Source: Patescibacteria group bacterium
Lineage (GTDB): Bacteria; Patescibacteriota; Patescibacteriia; Patescibacteriales; UBA12465
Direction of reading: 5' to 3'
Assembly: GCA_028692765.1 (NCBI GenBank)
Contig: JAQUWT010000007.1
Location: 1 to 55,305 of the forward strand
Length of the DNA stretch: 55,305 bases
Below are positions 49,165-55,305 of the stretch, piece after piece (the stretch's first letter is position 1; the number at the start of each line of letters is the position of its first letter). Both the position numbers and the translations under genes were made by a program. The notes under the pieces were generated by a model. The model made no database searches, was not told the origin of the DNA, and saw nothing but the letters and a program-made list of their open reading frames with translations.

Positions 49165-50634
49165 ATGAATTTATTTAAAATAAAACATCAATATTTTTTT
49201 GTCTTCAGCTTGATAGTGCTGATTGAGCTCTTATCTTTTGCCGCTTATTTTCTGCCGCAACTGCAGCTATATCTGCTGGCCGCCGCTTTTTTAGCGGTTT
49301 TTTTCTTAAGTTTATATTCTTTAGAATTCGGCCTCTTGGCGGCTTTGGCGGAATTGGTCATCGGCTCGAAGGGCCATCTTTTTTCCGCCTCTTTTTTCGG
49401 CTTGCCTCTATCTTTGCGCTTGGCAGTTTGGTCGGCTTTGATGCTAGCCGCCTGCATTTTCGTGATTCGCCGCGGATTTCGTCAAATTTGGCGAAGCAAG
49501 CTGCTTAATTTTCCTTATTGGCCCCTGGTTTTAGCTTTGGCGGCTTTTATCGTCTTAGCTTTTATCCGCGGCTATGTGCGCGGCAATGTCGCCGGCGACA
49601 TTTTTGCCGATGGCAACGCTTGGTTCTATCTCGGACTTTTATTTCCTGCCATTTTGGCTTATTCCCAGCCCGACCCTAAGCAGGAACAACGCTTGCGTTT
49701 GGTTTTTTGGGTCTCTATTTTTTGGCTGAGTTTGAAAACCTTGATATTGCTTTTTATCTTTTCACACAACATCAGCATCATGCCCGATGTTTATCTTTGG
49801 ATTAGGCGCAGCGGCGTCGGTGAAATTACGGCCATGGGCGGCGGCTGGCATCGGATTTTTATCCAGTCGCAAATATACGCACCTATCGCTTTTTTCCTTT
49901 TGCTCTGGCCCTCTTTAAAGGAAAAAAGTAAAAAAGTTCCCTATCGTTTAATTATAAGCCTCGCCGTTTTATTATCGGTTATTATTATCAGCATGTCGCG
50001 GAGTTTCTGGCTGGCTTTTGCCGTTGCGGCAGTGATTATGGCGGTGTTGAGTTTCAAGAAGAGGATAGCTTTATACCTTAAAGCTTTAGCCTATGCCGCC
50101 GCCGCTTTTGGCTTGTCTCTGCTGTTGATTTTGGTGATAGTAAAATTTCCATATCCGAATCCTCAGGCCGGCTTGTCTGCCGCCGCTTTAAGCGCCCGCT
50201 TGGATTTTAGCGCCAATGAAGCGGCCGTATCTTCCCGCTGGTCGCTTTTACCGAATTTATGGCAGAGTATTGGCGACTCTGTTTTTTTTGGCCGAGGCTT
50301 CGGGGCCAGTGTTTCTTATTTTTCCCAAGACCCGCGCGTGCTCTCTCTTAATCCCAGCGGCTGGTATACAACCTATGCCTTTGAATGGGCCTATCTTGAT
50401 ACTTGGTTAAAGCTGGGACTTTTTGGTTTGCTGGCCTATTTTGCCTGGCTCCTAGTTCTGATTATCGATTTATTCAAAAAAATGCAAGCCAATGGCAATA
50501 TGCTGTCGGGGGCAATTTTGGCCGGACTGATATTTTTAATGGTGGTCAATATTTTTACCCCCTATCTCAATCATCCTCTGGGTCTGGGCTTTCTCATATT
50601 TTCCTCTTGTTTTATCAAAAAAAATCCTTTATAA
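49165..50634 (+). CDS. O-antigen ligase/polymerase-like membrane protein
   Basis: 489 aa with about eleven membrane helices and no TPR tail, unlike the one at 15268. Family loop motifs are RGYVRGNVAGDIFADGNAWFYLGLLFP, the periplasmic RWSLLPNLWQSIGDSVFFGRGFGASVSYFS and WYTTYAFEWAYLDTWLKLGLFGLLAYF. These are the Wzy_C-type region of O-antigen polymerases/ligases. It probably joins glycan repeats exported by the flippase at 45490. Near its end lies the greA promoter (50607-50635), so transcription of the next unit starts inside this gene. Confidence 0.9.
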   Translation: MNLFKIKHQYFFVFSLIVLIELLSFAAYFLPQLQLYLLAAAFLAVFFLSLYSLEFGLLAALAELVIGSKGHLFSASFFGLPLSLRLAVWSALMLAACIFVIRRGFRQIWRSKLLNFPYWPLVLALAAFIVLAFIRGYVRGNVAGDIFADGNAWFYLGLLFPAILAYSQPDPKQEQRLRLVFWVSIFWLSLKTLILLFIFSHNISIMPDVYLWIRRSGVGEITAMGGGWHRIFIQSQIYAPIAFFLLLWPSLKEKSKKVPYRLIISLAVLLSVIIISMSRSFWLAFAVAAVIMAVLSFKKRIALYLKALAYAAAAFGLSLLLILVIVKFPYPNPQAGLSAAALSARLDFSANEAAVSSRWSLLPNLWQSIGDSVFFGRGFGASVSYFSQDPRVLSLNPSGWYTTYAFEWAYLDTWLKLGLFGLLAYFAWLLVLIIDLFKKMQANGNMLSGAILAGLIFLMVVNIFTPYLNHPLGLGFLIFSSCFIKKNPL

Positions 50635-50635
50635 T
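50607..50635 (+). promoter_or_regulatory. greA-lysS promoter
   Basis: TTGTTT (50607-50612), 17-bp spacer, TATAAT (50630-50635). The leader to the ATG at 50700 is about 58 bases and contains the hairpin GCGTC/GACGC (about 50648-50675). Confidence 0.75.
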
Positions 50636-50699
50636 TCATACTAATTGTCGCGTCCGGCCTCATTTGTCCCGAGACGCCTTAATCTTTAATCTTTAATTT

Positions 50700-51158
50700 A
50701 TGTCTGAACAAATCATCACTCAAGAAGGTTATGATAAATTACAGGATGAGCTCAATTATTTAAGCCTCACTAAGCGTCGAGAAATTGCCGAGAGGATTGA
50801 GCGCGCTAAGGATTTGGGCGATTTAAGTGAAAATGCGGAATATAGCGAAGCTAAAGACGCTCAAGCCTTGAATGAAGGTAGAATTTTAGAACTGACCAAT
50901 ATTCTCAAAAACGTCACCGTGGTCAATAATGAAGGCGGGAAGGAAGAGGTGGCTATGGGCTCCTGCGTTACCGTCAAATGCGACGGCAAAGAAAAAAAAT
51001 ATACGATTGTCAGCTTCAATGAAGCCGATCCGATTAACGGCAAGATTTCCAATGAATCGCCTCTGGGGGTGGCATTTTTAGGCAAAAAGAAGGGAACTAT
51101 GGTGCAGGTGGAAACGCCCCGCGGTTTGGTGGAGTATAAGATTGTCAAAATAGATTAA
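50700..51158 (+). CDS. greA: Transcription elongation factor GreA
   Basis: 152 aa. The N-terminal coiled coil (EGYDKLQDELNYLSLTKRREIAERIERAKDLGDLSENAEY) carries the acidic tip residues DLSENAEYSEAKD, which reach the RNA polymerase active site and stimulate cleavage of backtracked RNA. The C-terminal domain is IVSFNEADPINGKISNESPLGVAFLGKKKGTMVQVETPRG. It is followed by lysS 8 bases later. Confidence 0.97.
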   Translation: MSEQIITQEGYDKLQDELNYLSLTKRREIAERIERAKDLGDLSENAEYSEAKDAQALNEGRILELTNILKNVTVVNNEGGKEEVAMGSCVTVKCDGKEKKYTIVSFNEADPINGKISNESPLGVAFLGKKKGTMVQVETPRGLVEYKIVKID

Positions 51159-51166
51159 ATAAATAT

Positions 51167-52681
51167 ATGTCCTTGGAAAAAAATCAGGCTCCCGGCAGCG
51201 AAAAAGAAGAACGCCTGAAAAAATTAGAGGCTTTAAAAGCGGCCGGCATCAATCCCTATCCGGCAGAAAGCAAGCGCGACCATAATATCGCCCAAGTTTT
51301 TGCCGAGATTGAAAAATTGGAAGCCGACCAGACAAAAGTGATAGTCGCCGGGCGTTTGCGCGGGGTGCGCGGGCATGGCAACTTGACTTTTGCCCATCTT
51401 GAAGATGCTTCCGGTCGCATCCAATTAGCTTTTTCCAAGAAAGAATTAGGCGACGAAAGCTATAAGAGATTCGTGAAGTTAATCGATAGCGGCGATTTTA
51501 TCGAAGCTGCCGGCGCCATCTTTAGCACCCATAGCGGCGAAAAAAGCATAATGGTGGCTGATTGGACGCTTTTAAGCAAAGCCATTGCGCCTATTCCTGA
51601 TTCTTGGTACGGCCTAAAAGACGAAGACGAGCGCTATCGCCGCCGTTATTTGGATATTTTGCTCAATCCGGAAACTAGGGATATTTTCTATAAAAAAGCT
51701 TTATTTTGGGAAGTGACCCGTGATTTTATGAAACGCCACGGTTTCTTCGAAGTCGAAACTCCGACTTTGGAAACTACCACCGGCGGAGCCGAAGCCAACC
51801 CTTTCCGCACGCATCACGACGACTTTGATTTGGATGTCTTTTTGCGTATTTCCGTGGGCGAACTCTGGCAGAAAAGATTAATGGCCGCCGGCTTTGAAAA
51901 AGTTTTTGAAATCGGCCGCGTCTATCGCAATGAAGGCTCAAGCCCCGATCATCTGCAGGAATTTACCAACATGGAATTCTATTGGGCTTATGCCAATTAT
52001 GAAATGGGCATGAAGTTTACTCAGGAATTATATCAGGAGATTGCTTTAAAGGTTTTTGGTAAGACAAAATTCAGCACCAAGGGAATGGAATATGATTTGG
52101 CCGGCGAGTGGTCAAAGCTTGATTATCGGGAGGCGGTCTTAGCCAAGACAGGCATTGATGTTCTTCAGGCCAGCGAAGCGGAAATGAAAAAGAAATTGGA
52201 TGAGTTAAAGGTCAAATATGAAGGCGATAATCGTGAACGCTTGATGGATACTCTTTGGAAATATTGCCGCCGCAGTATTGCCGGTCCGGTTTTTTTAGTT
52301 AATCATCCGAAATTAGTTTCTCCACTATCCAAAGCCAAGCCGGAAAATTCAGAATTGACGGAACGTTTTCAGATTATTATCGCCGGCAGCGAAGTCGGCA
52401 ACGGTTTTTCCGAGTTAAATGACCCCGTTGATCAGCGCCAGCGTTTTAAATTGCAGCAGAAACTGATAGAAAGAGGCGATAAAGAAGCGATGATGCCCGA
52501 TTGGGAATTTGTGGAAATGCTGGAACACGGTATGCCGCCGACTTGCGGTTTCGGTTTCGGCGAGCGCTTATTCGCTTTTATGGTGGACAAACCGGTGAGA
52601 GAAACGACGTTGTTTCCTCTTATGAGGCCAAAAAGAGAAGACACAGAGAAGAAAGAAACGCCCTTGAAAAAAAATAAGTAA
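51167..52681 (+). CDS. lysS: Lysyl-tRNA synthetase, class II
   Basis: 504 aa. The N-terminal OB domain (KVIVAGRLRGVRGHGNLTFAHLEDASGRIQLAF) binds the anticodon. The class II catalytic core has motif 1 (FMKRHGFFEVETPTLE), motif 2 (EIGRVYRNEGSSPDHLQEFTNMEFYWAY), and motif 3 (GFGFGERLFAFMV, in place of the usual GLGIGIDRL). In motif 3 the Arg is retained but the Asp before it is replaced by Glu. FLVNHPKLVSPLSK is the Lys-pocket region. The C-terminus is Lys-rich. It attaches Lys to its tRNA. The promoter of tRNA-Gln lies over its last codons. Confidence 0.95.
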   Translation: MSLEKNQAPGSEKEERLKKLEALKAAGINPYPAESKRDHNIAQVFAEIEKLEADQTKVIVAGRLRGVRGHGNLTFAHLEDASGRIQLAFSKKELGDESYKRFVKLIDSGDFIEAAGAIFSTHSGEKSIMVADWTLLSKAIAPIPDSWYGLKDEDERYRRRYLDILLNPETRDIFYKKALFWEVTRDFMKRHGFFEVETPTLETTTGGAEANPFRTHHDDFDLDVFLRISVGELWQKRLMAAGFEKVFEIGRVYRNEGSSPDHLQEFTNMEFYWAYANYEMGMKFTQELYQEIALKVFGKTKFSTKGMEYDLAGEWSKLDYREAVLAKTGIDVLQASEAEMKKKLDELKVKYEGDNRERLMDTLWKYCRRSIAGPVFLVNHPKLVSPLSKAKPENSELTERFQIIIAGSEVGNGFSELNDPVDQRQRFKLQQKLIERGDKEAMMPDWEFVEMLEHGMPPTCGFGFGERLFAFMVDKPVRETTLFPLMRPKREDTEKKETPLKKNK

Positions 52682-52691
52682 TTGATATAAT
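52664..52691 (+). promoter_or_regulatory. tRNA-Gln promoter
   Basis: TTGAAA (52664-52669), 16-bp spacer, TATAAT (52686-52691), overlapping the end of lysS. Confidence 0.8.
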
Positions 52692-52735
52692 AGCCGTATC
52701 ATTAAAATGGCTTTAAGTAATTGGGCCATTTTTAT

Positions 52736-52806
52736 TCGGGGATCGTCTAATGGTAGGACAACAGGTTCTGGTCCTGTTTATCGGGGTTCGAATCCCTGTC
52801 CCCGAG
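52736..52806 (+). tRNA. tRNA-Gln (anticodon CTG)
   Basis: 71 nt. Acceptor TCGGGGA (52736-52742) pairs with TCCCCGA (52799-52805), discriminator G. The D arm has TCTAATGGTAGGA, and the anticodon arm ACAGG-TTCTGGT-CCTGT reads CAG codons (anticodon CUG). The T arm is CGGGG-TTCGAAT-CCCTG. CCA is not encoded. Copies of its 3' end recur downstream at 53737-53764 and 54537-54564. Confidence 0.97.
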
Positions 52807-52928
52807 CATAATTCGAAAATGAGCCGAAAGGCTCATTTTTGTTAGGCATAGAGTTCCAAAGTAAATAGCTATATTTTAAAGATTTTAGCAAATATATTGT
52901 TTTTATTAAGGAAAATTTGTTCCAATCC
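52786..52928 (+). repeat. tRNA-Gln 3'-end junction, copy A
   Basis: From the T-arm GTTCGAAT of tRNA-Gln (52786) through CCGAGCA (52802-52808), the terminator (52816-52841), GTTAGGCAT and GTTCCAAAG (52841-52860) to the decamer GTTCCAATCC (52919-52928). Copy B at 53737-53883 follows the same order with high similarity. Confidence 0.7.
52816..52841 (+). terminator. tRNA-Gln terminator
   Basis: AAAATGAGCC, loop GAAA, GGCTCATTTT (52816-52825 and 52830-52839), T-run after it. The duplicate at 53771 has a compensated base pair. Confidence 0.9.
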
Positions 52929-53039
52929 TTAATTAGCTCTTTGGTTTTTGAATAAAATTTTCGATATTGCAAAAAAACACTTAATATGATACATTTTTTT
53001 ATTACATTAACAATTTAATTAAATATAGGAGAAAGAACC
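52929..53039. other. AT-rich leader of the 213-aa gene
   Basis: The gap between tRNA-Gln and the next gene is 233 bases. Beyond the repeat unit and terminator it holds AT-rich sequence, and just before the gene a clear Shine-Dalgarno (AGGAGAAAG, 53027-53035). No other structure was seen. Confidence 0.5.
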
Positions 53040-53681
53040 ATGGAAATAACTGAAGAATTGAAAACCGTGAATTTTTACCGTTTGCACATGCTCATGTCCC
53101 CTAAAATAGAGGACATGCCGACATTGGAAGATGCTGATGAACATAAATTGCCGGCAATAAATCGCCTACTGATTAAAATGTTTGAGTTTAATCGTGAAAT
53201 GAATTCCGTCGGGCTGTCTTTGCAGGAAGAAAAAGGTGATCATTATCACCAAAAAAAGCTATACGAATTAACAGACACGCGGTTCAAAGGCCCGGGCGTT
53301 TTGAGAATATCTATCACATCTAAGTGGTTTGACCCTAAATACGGGATTGCTTTGCATGGCGGATTTAAATTTCATCTCTACATTGATCAGAGAATTCATC
53401 CGGAAATTTCTGATTGGTTAAGGATTGATATTTGTCATCTCAACACTACGCCAATATCTTTTGTGTCCGCCAGGGAATATGACAGATATTTAACTCCACC
53501 CTTTTATCACGGCAAGCATTTTTTCGATGGTATCGAAGTTGGGCCTAAGGAGCGAAATTTCGCGACTATCAACGACGGGCTCACATTCAAAATAACAACT
53601 TTCAATCAATGCGTCGCCGATGCCTGTGCGGTGATGCAAGCATTGATTATTTCCAAGGATAGCTTAGTCGCTATTCCGTAA
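53040..53681 (+). CDS. Uncharacterised 213-aa protein (accessory region)
   Basis: 213 aa, no signal peptide or membrane helix. Mixed alpha/beta with features such as RLHMLMSPKIEDMPTLEDADEHKLP, DPKYGIALHGGFKFHLYID, WLRIDICHLNTTPI and TINDGLTFKITTFNQCVADACAVMQAL. I recognise no family and no clear catalytic motif. It has a strong Shine-Dalgarno, unlike most genes here, and a GC-poor composition, and it lies between two tRNA-Gln 3'-end-like repeats with its own terminator (53694-53722). Together these signs suggest transfer. Confidence 0.7.
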   Translation: MEITEELKTVNFYRLHMLMSPKIEDMPTLEDADEHKLPAINRLLIKMFEFNREMNSVGLSLQEEKGDHYHQKKLYELTDTRFKGPGVLRISITSKWFDPKYGIALHGGFKFHLYIDQRIHPEISDWLRIDICHLNTTPISFVSAREYDRYLTPPFYHGKHFFDGIEVGPKERNFATINDGLTFKITTFNQCVADACAVMQALIISKDSLVAIP

Positions 53682-53693
53682 AATCTGATAATT

Positions 53694-53722
53694 AAAGGGG
53701 CGAAGCCAATCGCTCCTTTTTT
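53694..53722 (+). terminator. Terminator of the 213-aa gene
   Basis: AAAGGGGCGA (53694-53703), loop AGCCAA, TCGCTCCTTT (53710-53719), one G-T pair, T-run. Confidence 0.85.
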
Positions 53723-53736
53723 ATTTACTCAAAACC

Positions 53737-53883
53737 GTTCCAATTATATCCCAAACTCCGAGCATAATTCAAAAACGAGCCGAAAGGCTCGTTTTTGTTA
53801 GGCAAGAAGTTCCAAAGTTTTTGCTATATTTTTAGTATTCTAGCAAATAATTAGTTTTTGCCATAAAAAATTAGTTCAAATCC
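53737..53883 (+). repeat. tRNA-Gln 3'-end-like junction, copy B
   Basis: GTTCCAATTATATCCC then AAACTCCGAGCA (53737-53764) resembles the T-arm and acceptor end of tRNA-Gln. It continues with a second terminator-like hairpin (53771-53796), GTTAGGCAAGAAGTTCCAAAG (53797-53817) and the decamer GTTCAAATCC (53874-53883), as in copy A. Confidence 0.7.
53771..53796 (+). terminator. Duplicate tRNA-Gln-type terminator hairpin
   Basis: AAAAACGAGCC, loop GAAA, GGCTCGTTTTT. Compared with copy A one stem pair has changed from T-A to C-G on both arms. It does not directly follow a gene. Confidence 0.8.
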
Positions 53884-53967
53884 TTGGAAGGTTATTTAAT
53901 ACGCCTAAATATGATATAATTTATATTGTTGATTGATTGCATTTTAGTATATAAGAAAAGGAAATTT

Positions 53968-54501
53968 ATGAAATGGATTGGTATTAGCGGCGGCTGGCGT
54001 CATGTTAATAAAAAAATTGAAGATGATGTCCGGCGAGTTGTAGCGGAGATTATGCAACGCGGAGATGGCATTGTCTCTGGCGGTGCTTTAAATGTCGATT
54101 CAATTTCTCTTGATGAGGCTGTAAAGTATGATCATTTCTGTGAGCGGATTAGAGTTTTTCTACCCACTACTCTGAATAAATATATTGAACATTATCGCAA
54201 ACATGCCGAGCTTGGAGATATTACTACTGACCAGGCAGAAGCTCTTATTAACCAACTAACCGAATTAAAAAGAATTAATTCAATGGCATTAATTGAAAAT
54301 CCTGATGCCAATTTTACCGAAGATAATAAACTTAAGCGTTATTATGATAGGAATTCTGATATTGTCGAGGCGTCCGACGGGCTCGTTGCGTTTCGAGTTA
54401 AAACTAAAGATAGTGAAGGATTAGGAACGGCTGATACTATTGAAAAAGCGAAGGCTAAAGGTATTCCGGTTGATTTGCATTTTTATGACTTAAGCCTTTA
54501 A
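53968..54501 (+). CDS. SLOG-like (DprA/LOG-type Rossmann) protein
   Basis: 177 aa from the ATG at 53968; the upstream extension is unlikely. WIGISGGWRHVNKKIEDDVRRVV, then GDGIVSGGALNVDSISLDEAV and RIRVFLPTTLNKYI resemble the glycine-rich nucleotide-binding fold of SLOG proteins (LOG, DprA and TIR/STALD relatives). Near the end DIVEASDGLVAFRVKTKDSEGLGTADTIEKAKAKGIPV matches the family's GTxxTIxxAxxxGIPV element. SLOG domains are often sensors or effectors in conflict systems, but this single-domain form has no fused effector. It has a weak Shine-Dalgarno (AAAGGAAA) and lies between repeats B and C. Confidence 0.75.
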   Translation: MKWIGISGGWRHVNKKIEDDVRRVVAEIMQRGDGIVSGGALNVDSISLDEAVKYDHFCERIRVFLPTTLNKYIEHYRKHAELGDITTDQAEALINQLTELKRINSMALIENPDANFTEDNKLKRYYDRNSDIVEASDGLVAFRVKTKDSEGLGTADTIEKAKAKGIPVDLHFYDLSL

Positions 54502-54536
54502 TCTTTGGTTTTTACTATATAAGTTTATCTAAAGTC

Positions 54537-54703
54537 GTTCCAACTATATCCCAGACTCCGAGCATTGACAAAAATAGTGTTTTGTGACCGATATAAAGCA
54601 CTAATTTTAGCCAAAAACAAAAGAACTCAGTTTATGCTGAGTTCTTTTGTTGGTGTCAAGTCCAGAAAATAGACTTATATTAGTATGTTTTTAGTTCGAA
54701 TCC
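54537..54703 (+). repeat. tRNA-Gln 3'-end-like junction, copy C
   Basis: GTTCCAACTATATCCC then AGACTCCGAGCA (54537-54564) matches copy B at 26 of 28 positions, exactly 800 bases further on. It is followed by a different hairpin (54616-54651) and ends with GTTCGAATCC (54694-54703), the exact T-arm decamer of tRNA-Gln. Confidence 0.7.
54616..54651. terminator. Strong bidirectional hairpin before the S51 gene
   Basis: A perfect 15-bp stem: ACAAAAGAACTCAG (54617-54630), loop TTTATG, CTGAGTTCTTTTGT (54637-54650), plus an A-T pair outside. Likely terminator of the SLOG-like gene. Confidence 0.85.
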
Positions 54704-54731
54704 AGGCTCTGTTTTTAGAAATATTGTATGC

Positions 54732-54737
54732 TATAAT
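54732..54737 (+). promoter_or_regulatory. -10 element of the S51 peptidase gene
   Basis: TATAAT preceded by TATGC, with only 6 bases between it and the ATG at 54744, so the mRNA may begin at the start codon. No clear -35 was found. Confidence 0.6.
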
Positions 54738-54743
54738 GAATAT

Positions 54744-55305
54744 ATGACAAAATATATTTTGCATGGAGGGAACACTGGAATCCCTAATAAAAATAATAAA
54801 GCGTTTTATCAAGAATGGATAAAAGACTTTAAACCTAACTTTACACCCAATATTTTATTGGTATATTTTTCTCGTCCAGTTGAGCAGTGGGAAACGTTAA
54901 AGAATCAGGACAAGAAGAGATTGGAAGAACATACAAATGGTCGATTAGCTAACATGACAGTGGCAGACATGGATAAGAATAGGTTTATTGAACAAGTTAA
55001 GACCGCTGATGTTATTTATGCTCGGGGCGGAGAAAATCTGGACAATTTGATGATTATGTTAGAATCAGTTAAAAATGAGTTGCTACCCGCTCTGAACAAT
55101 AAAATTTTTGCCGGCTCTTCGGCTGGCGTTATGGTGCTGTCTCACTTTACAAGAAGCGACACTACTGATTGGGAAGAAGGATTAGGACTTTTACCAATTA
55201 ATTCTTTTGTGCATTATTCCGAGACATGGAAAGATAATCTGGATAAATTCATAAGTGATCATCCAGAAAATAAACTAGAGTATTTGCTTATTCCCGAAAG
55301 TGAAT
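54744..55305 (+). CDS. S51 peptidase (dipeptidase E / cyanophycinase-like), 3' end cut off
   Basis: 187 codons visible; the frame is open at the right edge. It begins TKYILHGGNTGIPNKN. TADVIYARGGENLDNLM corresponds to the family's GGNxxxLL segment. KIFAGSSAGVMVLS holds the nucleophile, Ser126 in GSSAG, matching the GxSAG elbow of peptidase E. IPESE at the cut end should be followed by the C-terminal part with its His. Family members cleave Asp-X dipeptides or related bonds in the cytosol. It lies directly downstream of repeat C, so it is probably another cargo of the tRNA-Gln region. Confidence 0.88.
   Translation, partial: MTKYILHGGNTGIPNKNNKAFYQEWIKDFKPNFTPNILLVYFSRPVEQWETLKNQDKKRLEEHTNGRLANMTVADMDKNRFIEQVKTADVIYARGGENLDNLMIMLESVKNELLPALNNKIFAGSSAGVMVLSHFTRSDTTDWEEGLGLLPINSFVHYSETWKDNLDKFISDHPENKLEYLLIPESE

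Noticed and set aside
1-55305. UGA recoding as in Gracilibacteria
   Set aside because: Several genes end naturally at TGA (dnaE, the glycosyltransferase at 26377), and no conserved domain is broken by in-frame TGA codons.
1-55305. CRISPR arrays, insertion sequences or rRNA genes
   Set aside because: No regularly spaced repeats, transposase-like proteins or rRNA signatures were found.

Overview
The window looks like a piece of a small bacterial genome of the Candidate Phyla Radiation (Patescibacteria, probably Parcubacteria-like). This placement is inference. It rests on the surface proteins (a giant S-layer-like Ig-repeat protein, a beta-helix protein with the short paired C-terminal repeat common in these phyla, a baseplate-J-like membrane protein), on the scarcity of Shine-Dalgarno sequences, and on dense gene packing. 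Some genes end in TGA (for example dnaE and the glycosyltransferase at 26377), so UGA is a stop and the standard bacterial code applies. No rRNA operon, insertion sequence or CRISPR array was seen.

Layout. 1-4300: end of an AlkD-type repair gene, a SIMPL-domain protein, an HU protein behind a structured leader, a small reverse-strand HTH regulator with palindromic operators, and an ECF sigma factor followed by a DUF5667 membrane protein. 4301-8607: a 635-bp non-coding stretch with hairpins and a short Illumina-adapter-like string, then the 1223-aa S-layer-like protein. 8793-11661: secreted beta-helix protein and LexA. 11934-15193: an AT-rich accessory block with two HigBA-like toxin-antitoxin loci (one toxin truncated), a possible nuclease toxin and a ferritin. 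15268-22041: an O-antigen-ligase-like protein with TPRs, a HEAT-like membrane protein and a large secreted papain-like/LTD/LamG protein. 22150-23744: a lone reverse-strand membrane protein and the RNase P RNA.

23804-29040: glycan initiation (sugar transferase, two glycosyltransferases) running into dtd and mnmA. 29182-32687: a coiled-coil protein, a Phd/RelE remnant, tRNA-Leu(CAA), parA-rdgB-parB and an unlisted 37-aa membrane peptide. 32853-42983: dnaE, the baseplate-J-like protein, class I aldolase, a membrane protein with an FtsW/RodA protein, bL25 and a DUF3048 protein. 42986-45321 (reverse): prmC, prfA, rpmE. 45490-50634: a second glycan cluster (flippase, two glycosyltransferases, DUF192 protein, O-antigen polymerase). 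50700-52806: greA, lysS, tRNA-Gln(CUG).

52807-55305: an accessory region in which sequences resembling the 3' end of tRNA-Gln recur twice more, each with hairpins and a T-arm-like decamer, separating single-gene cargos (unknown 213-aa protein, SLOG-like protein, S51 peptidase). This resembles serial insertion at a tRNA gene and is the most unusual feature of the window.

Together the genes describe cell-surface construction (S-layer, glycans, secreted proteins), chromosome segregation and replication, translation termination and tRNA quality control, interspersed with TA loci in varying states of decay. Promoters are easy to read: most have a TATAAT-type -10, often preceded by TG, with a 16-18 bp spacer, and most transcription units end in a strong hairpin terminator.
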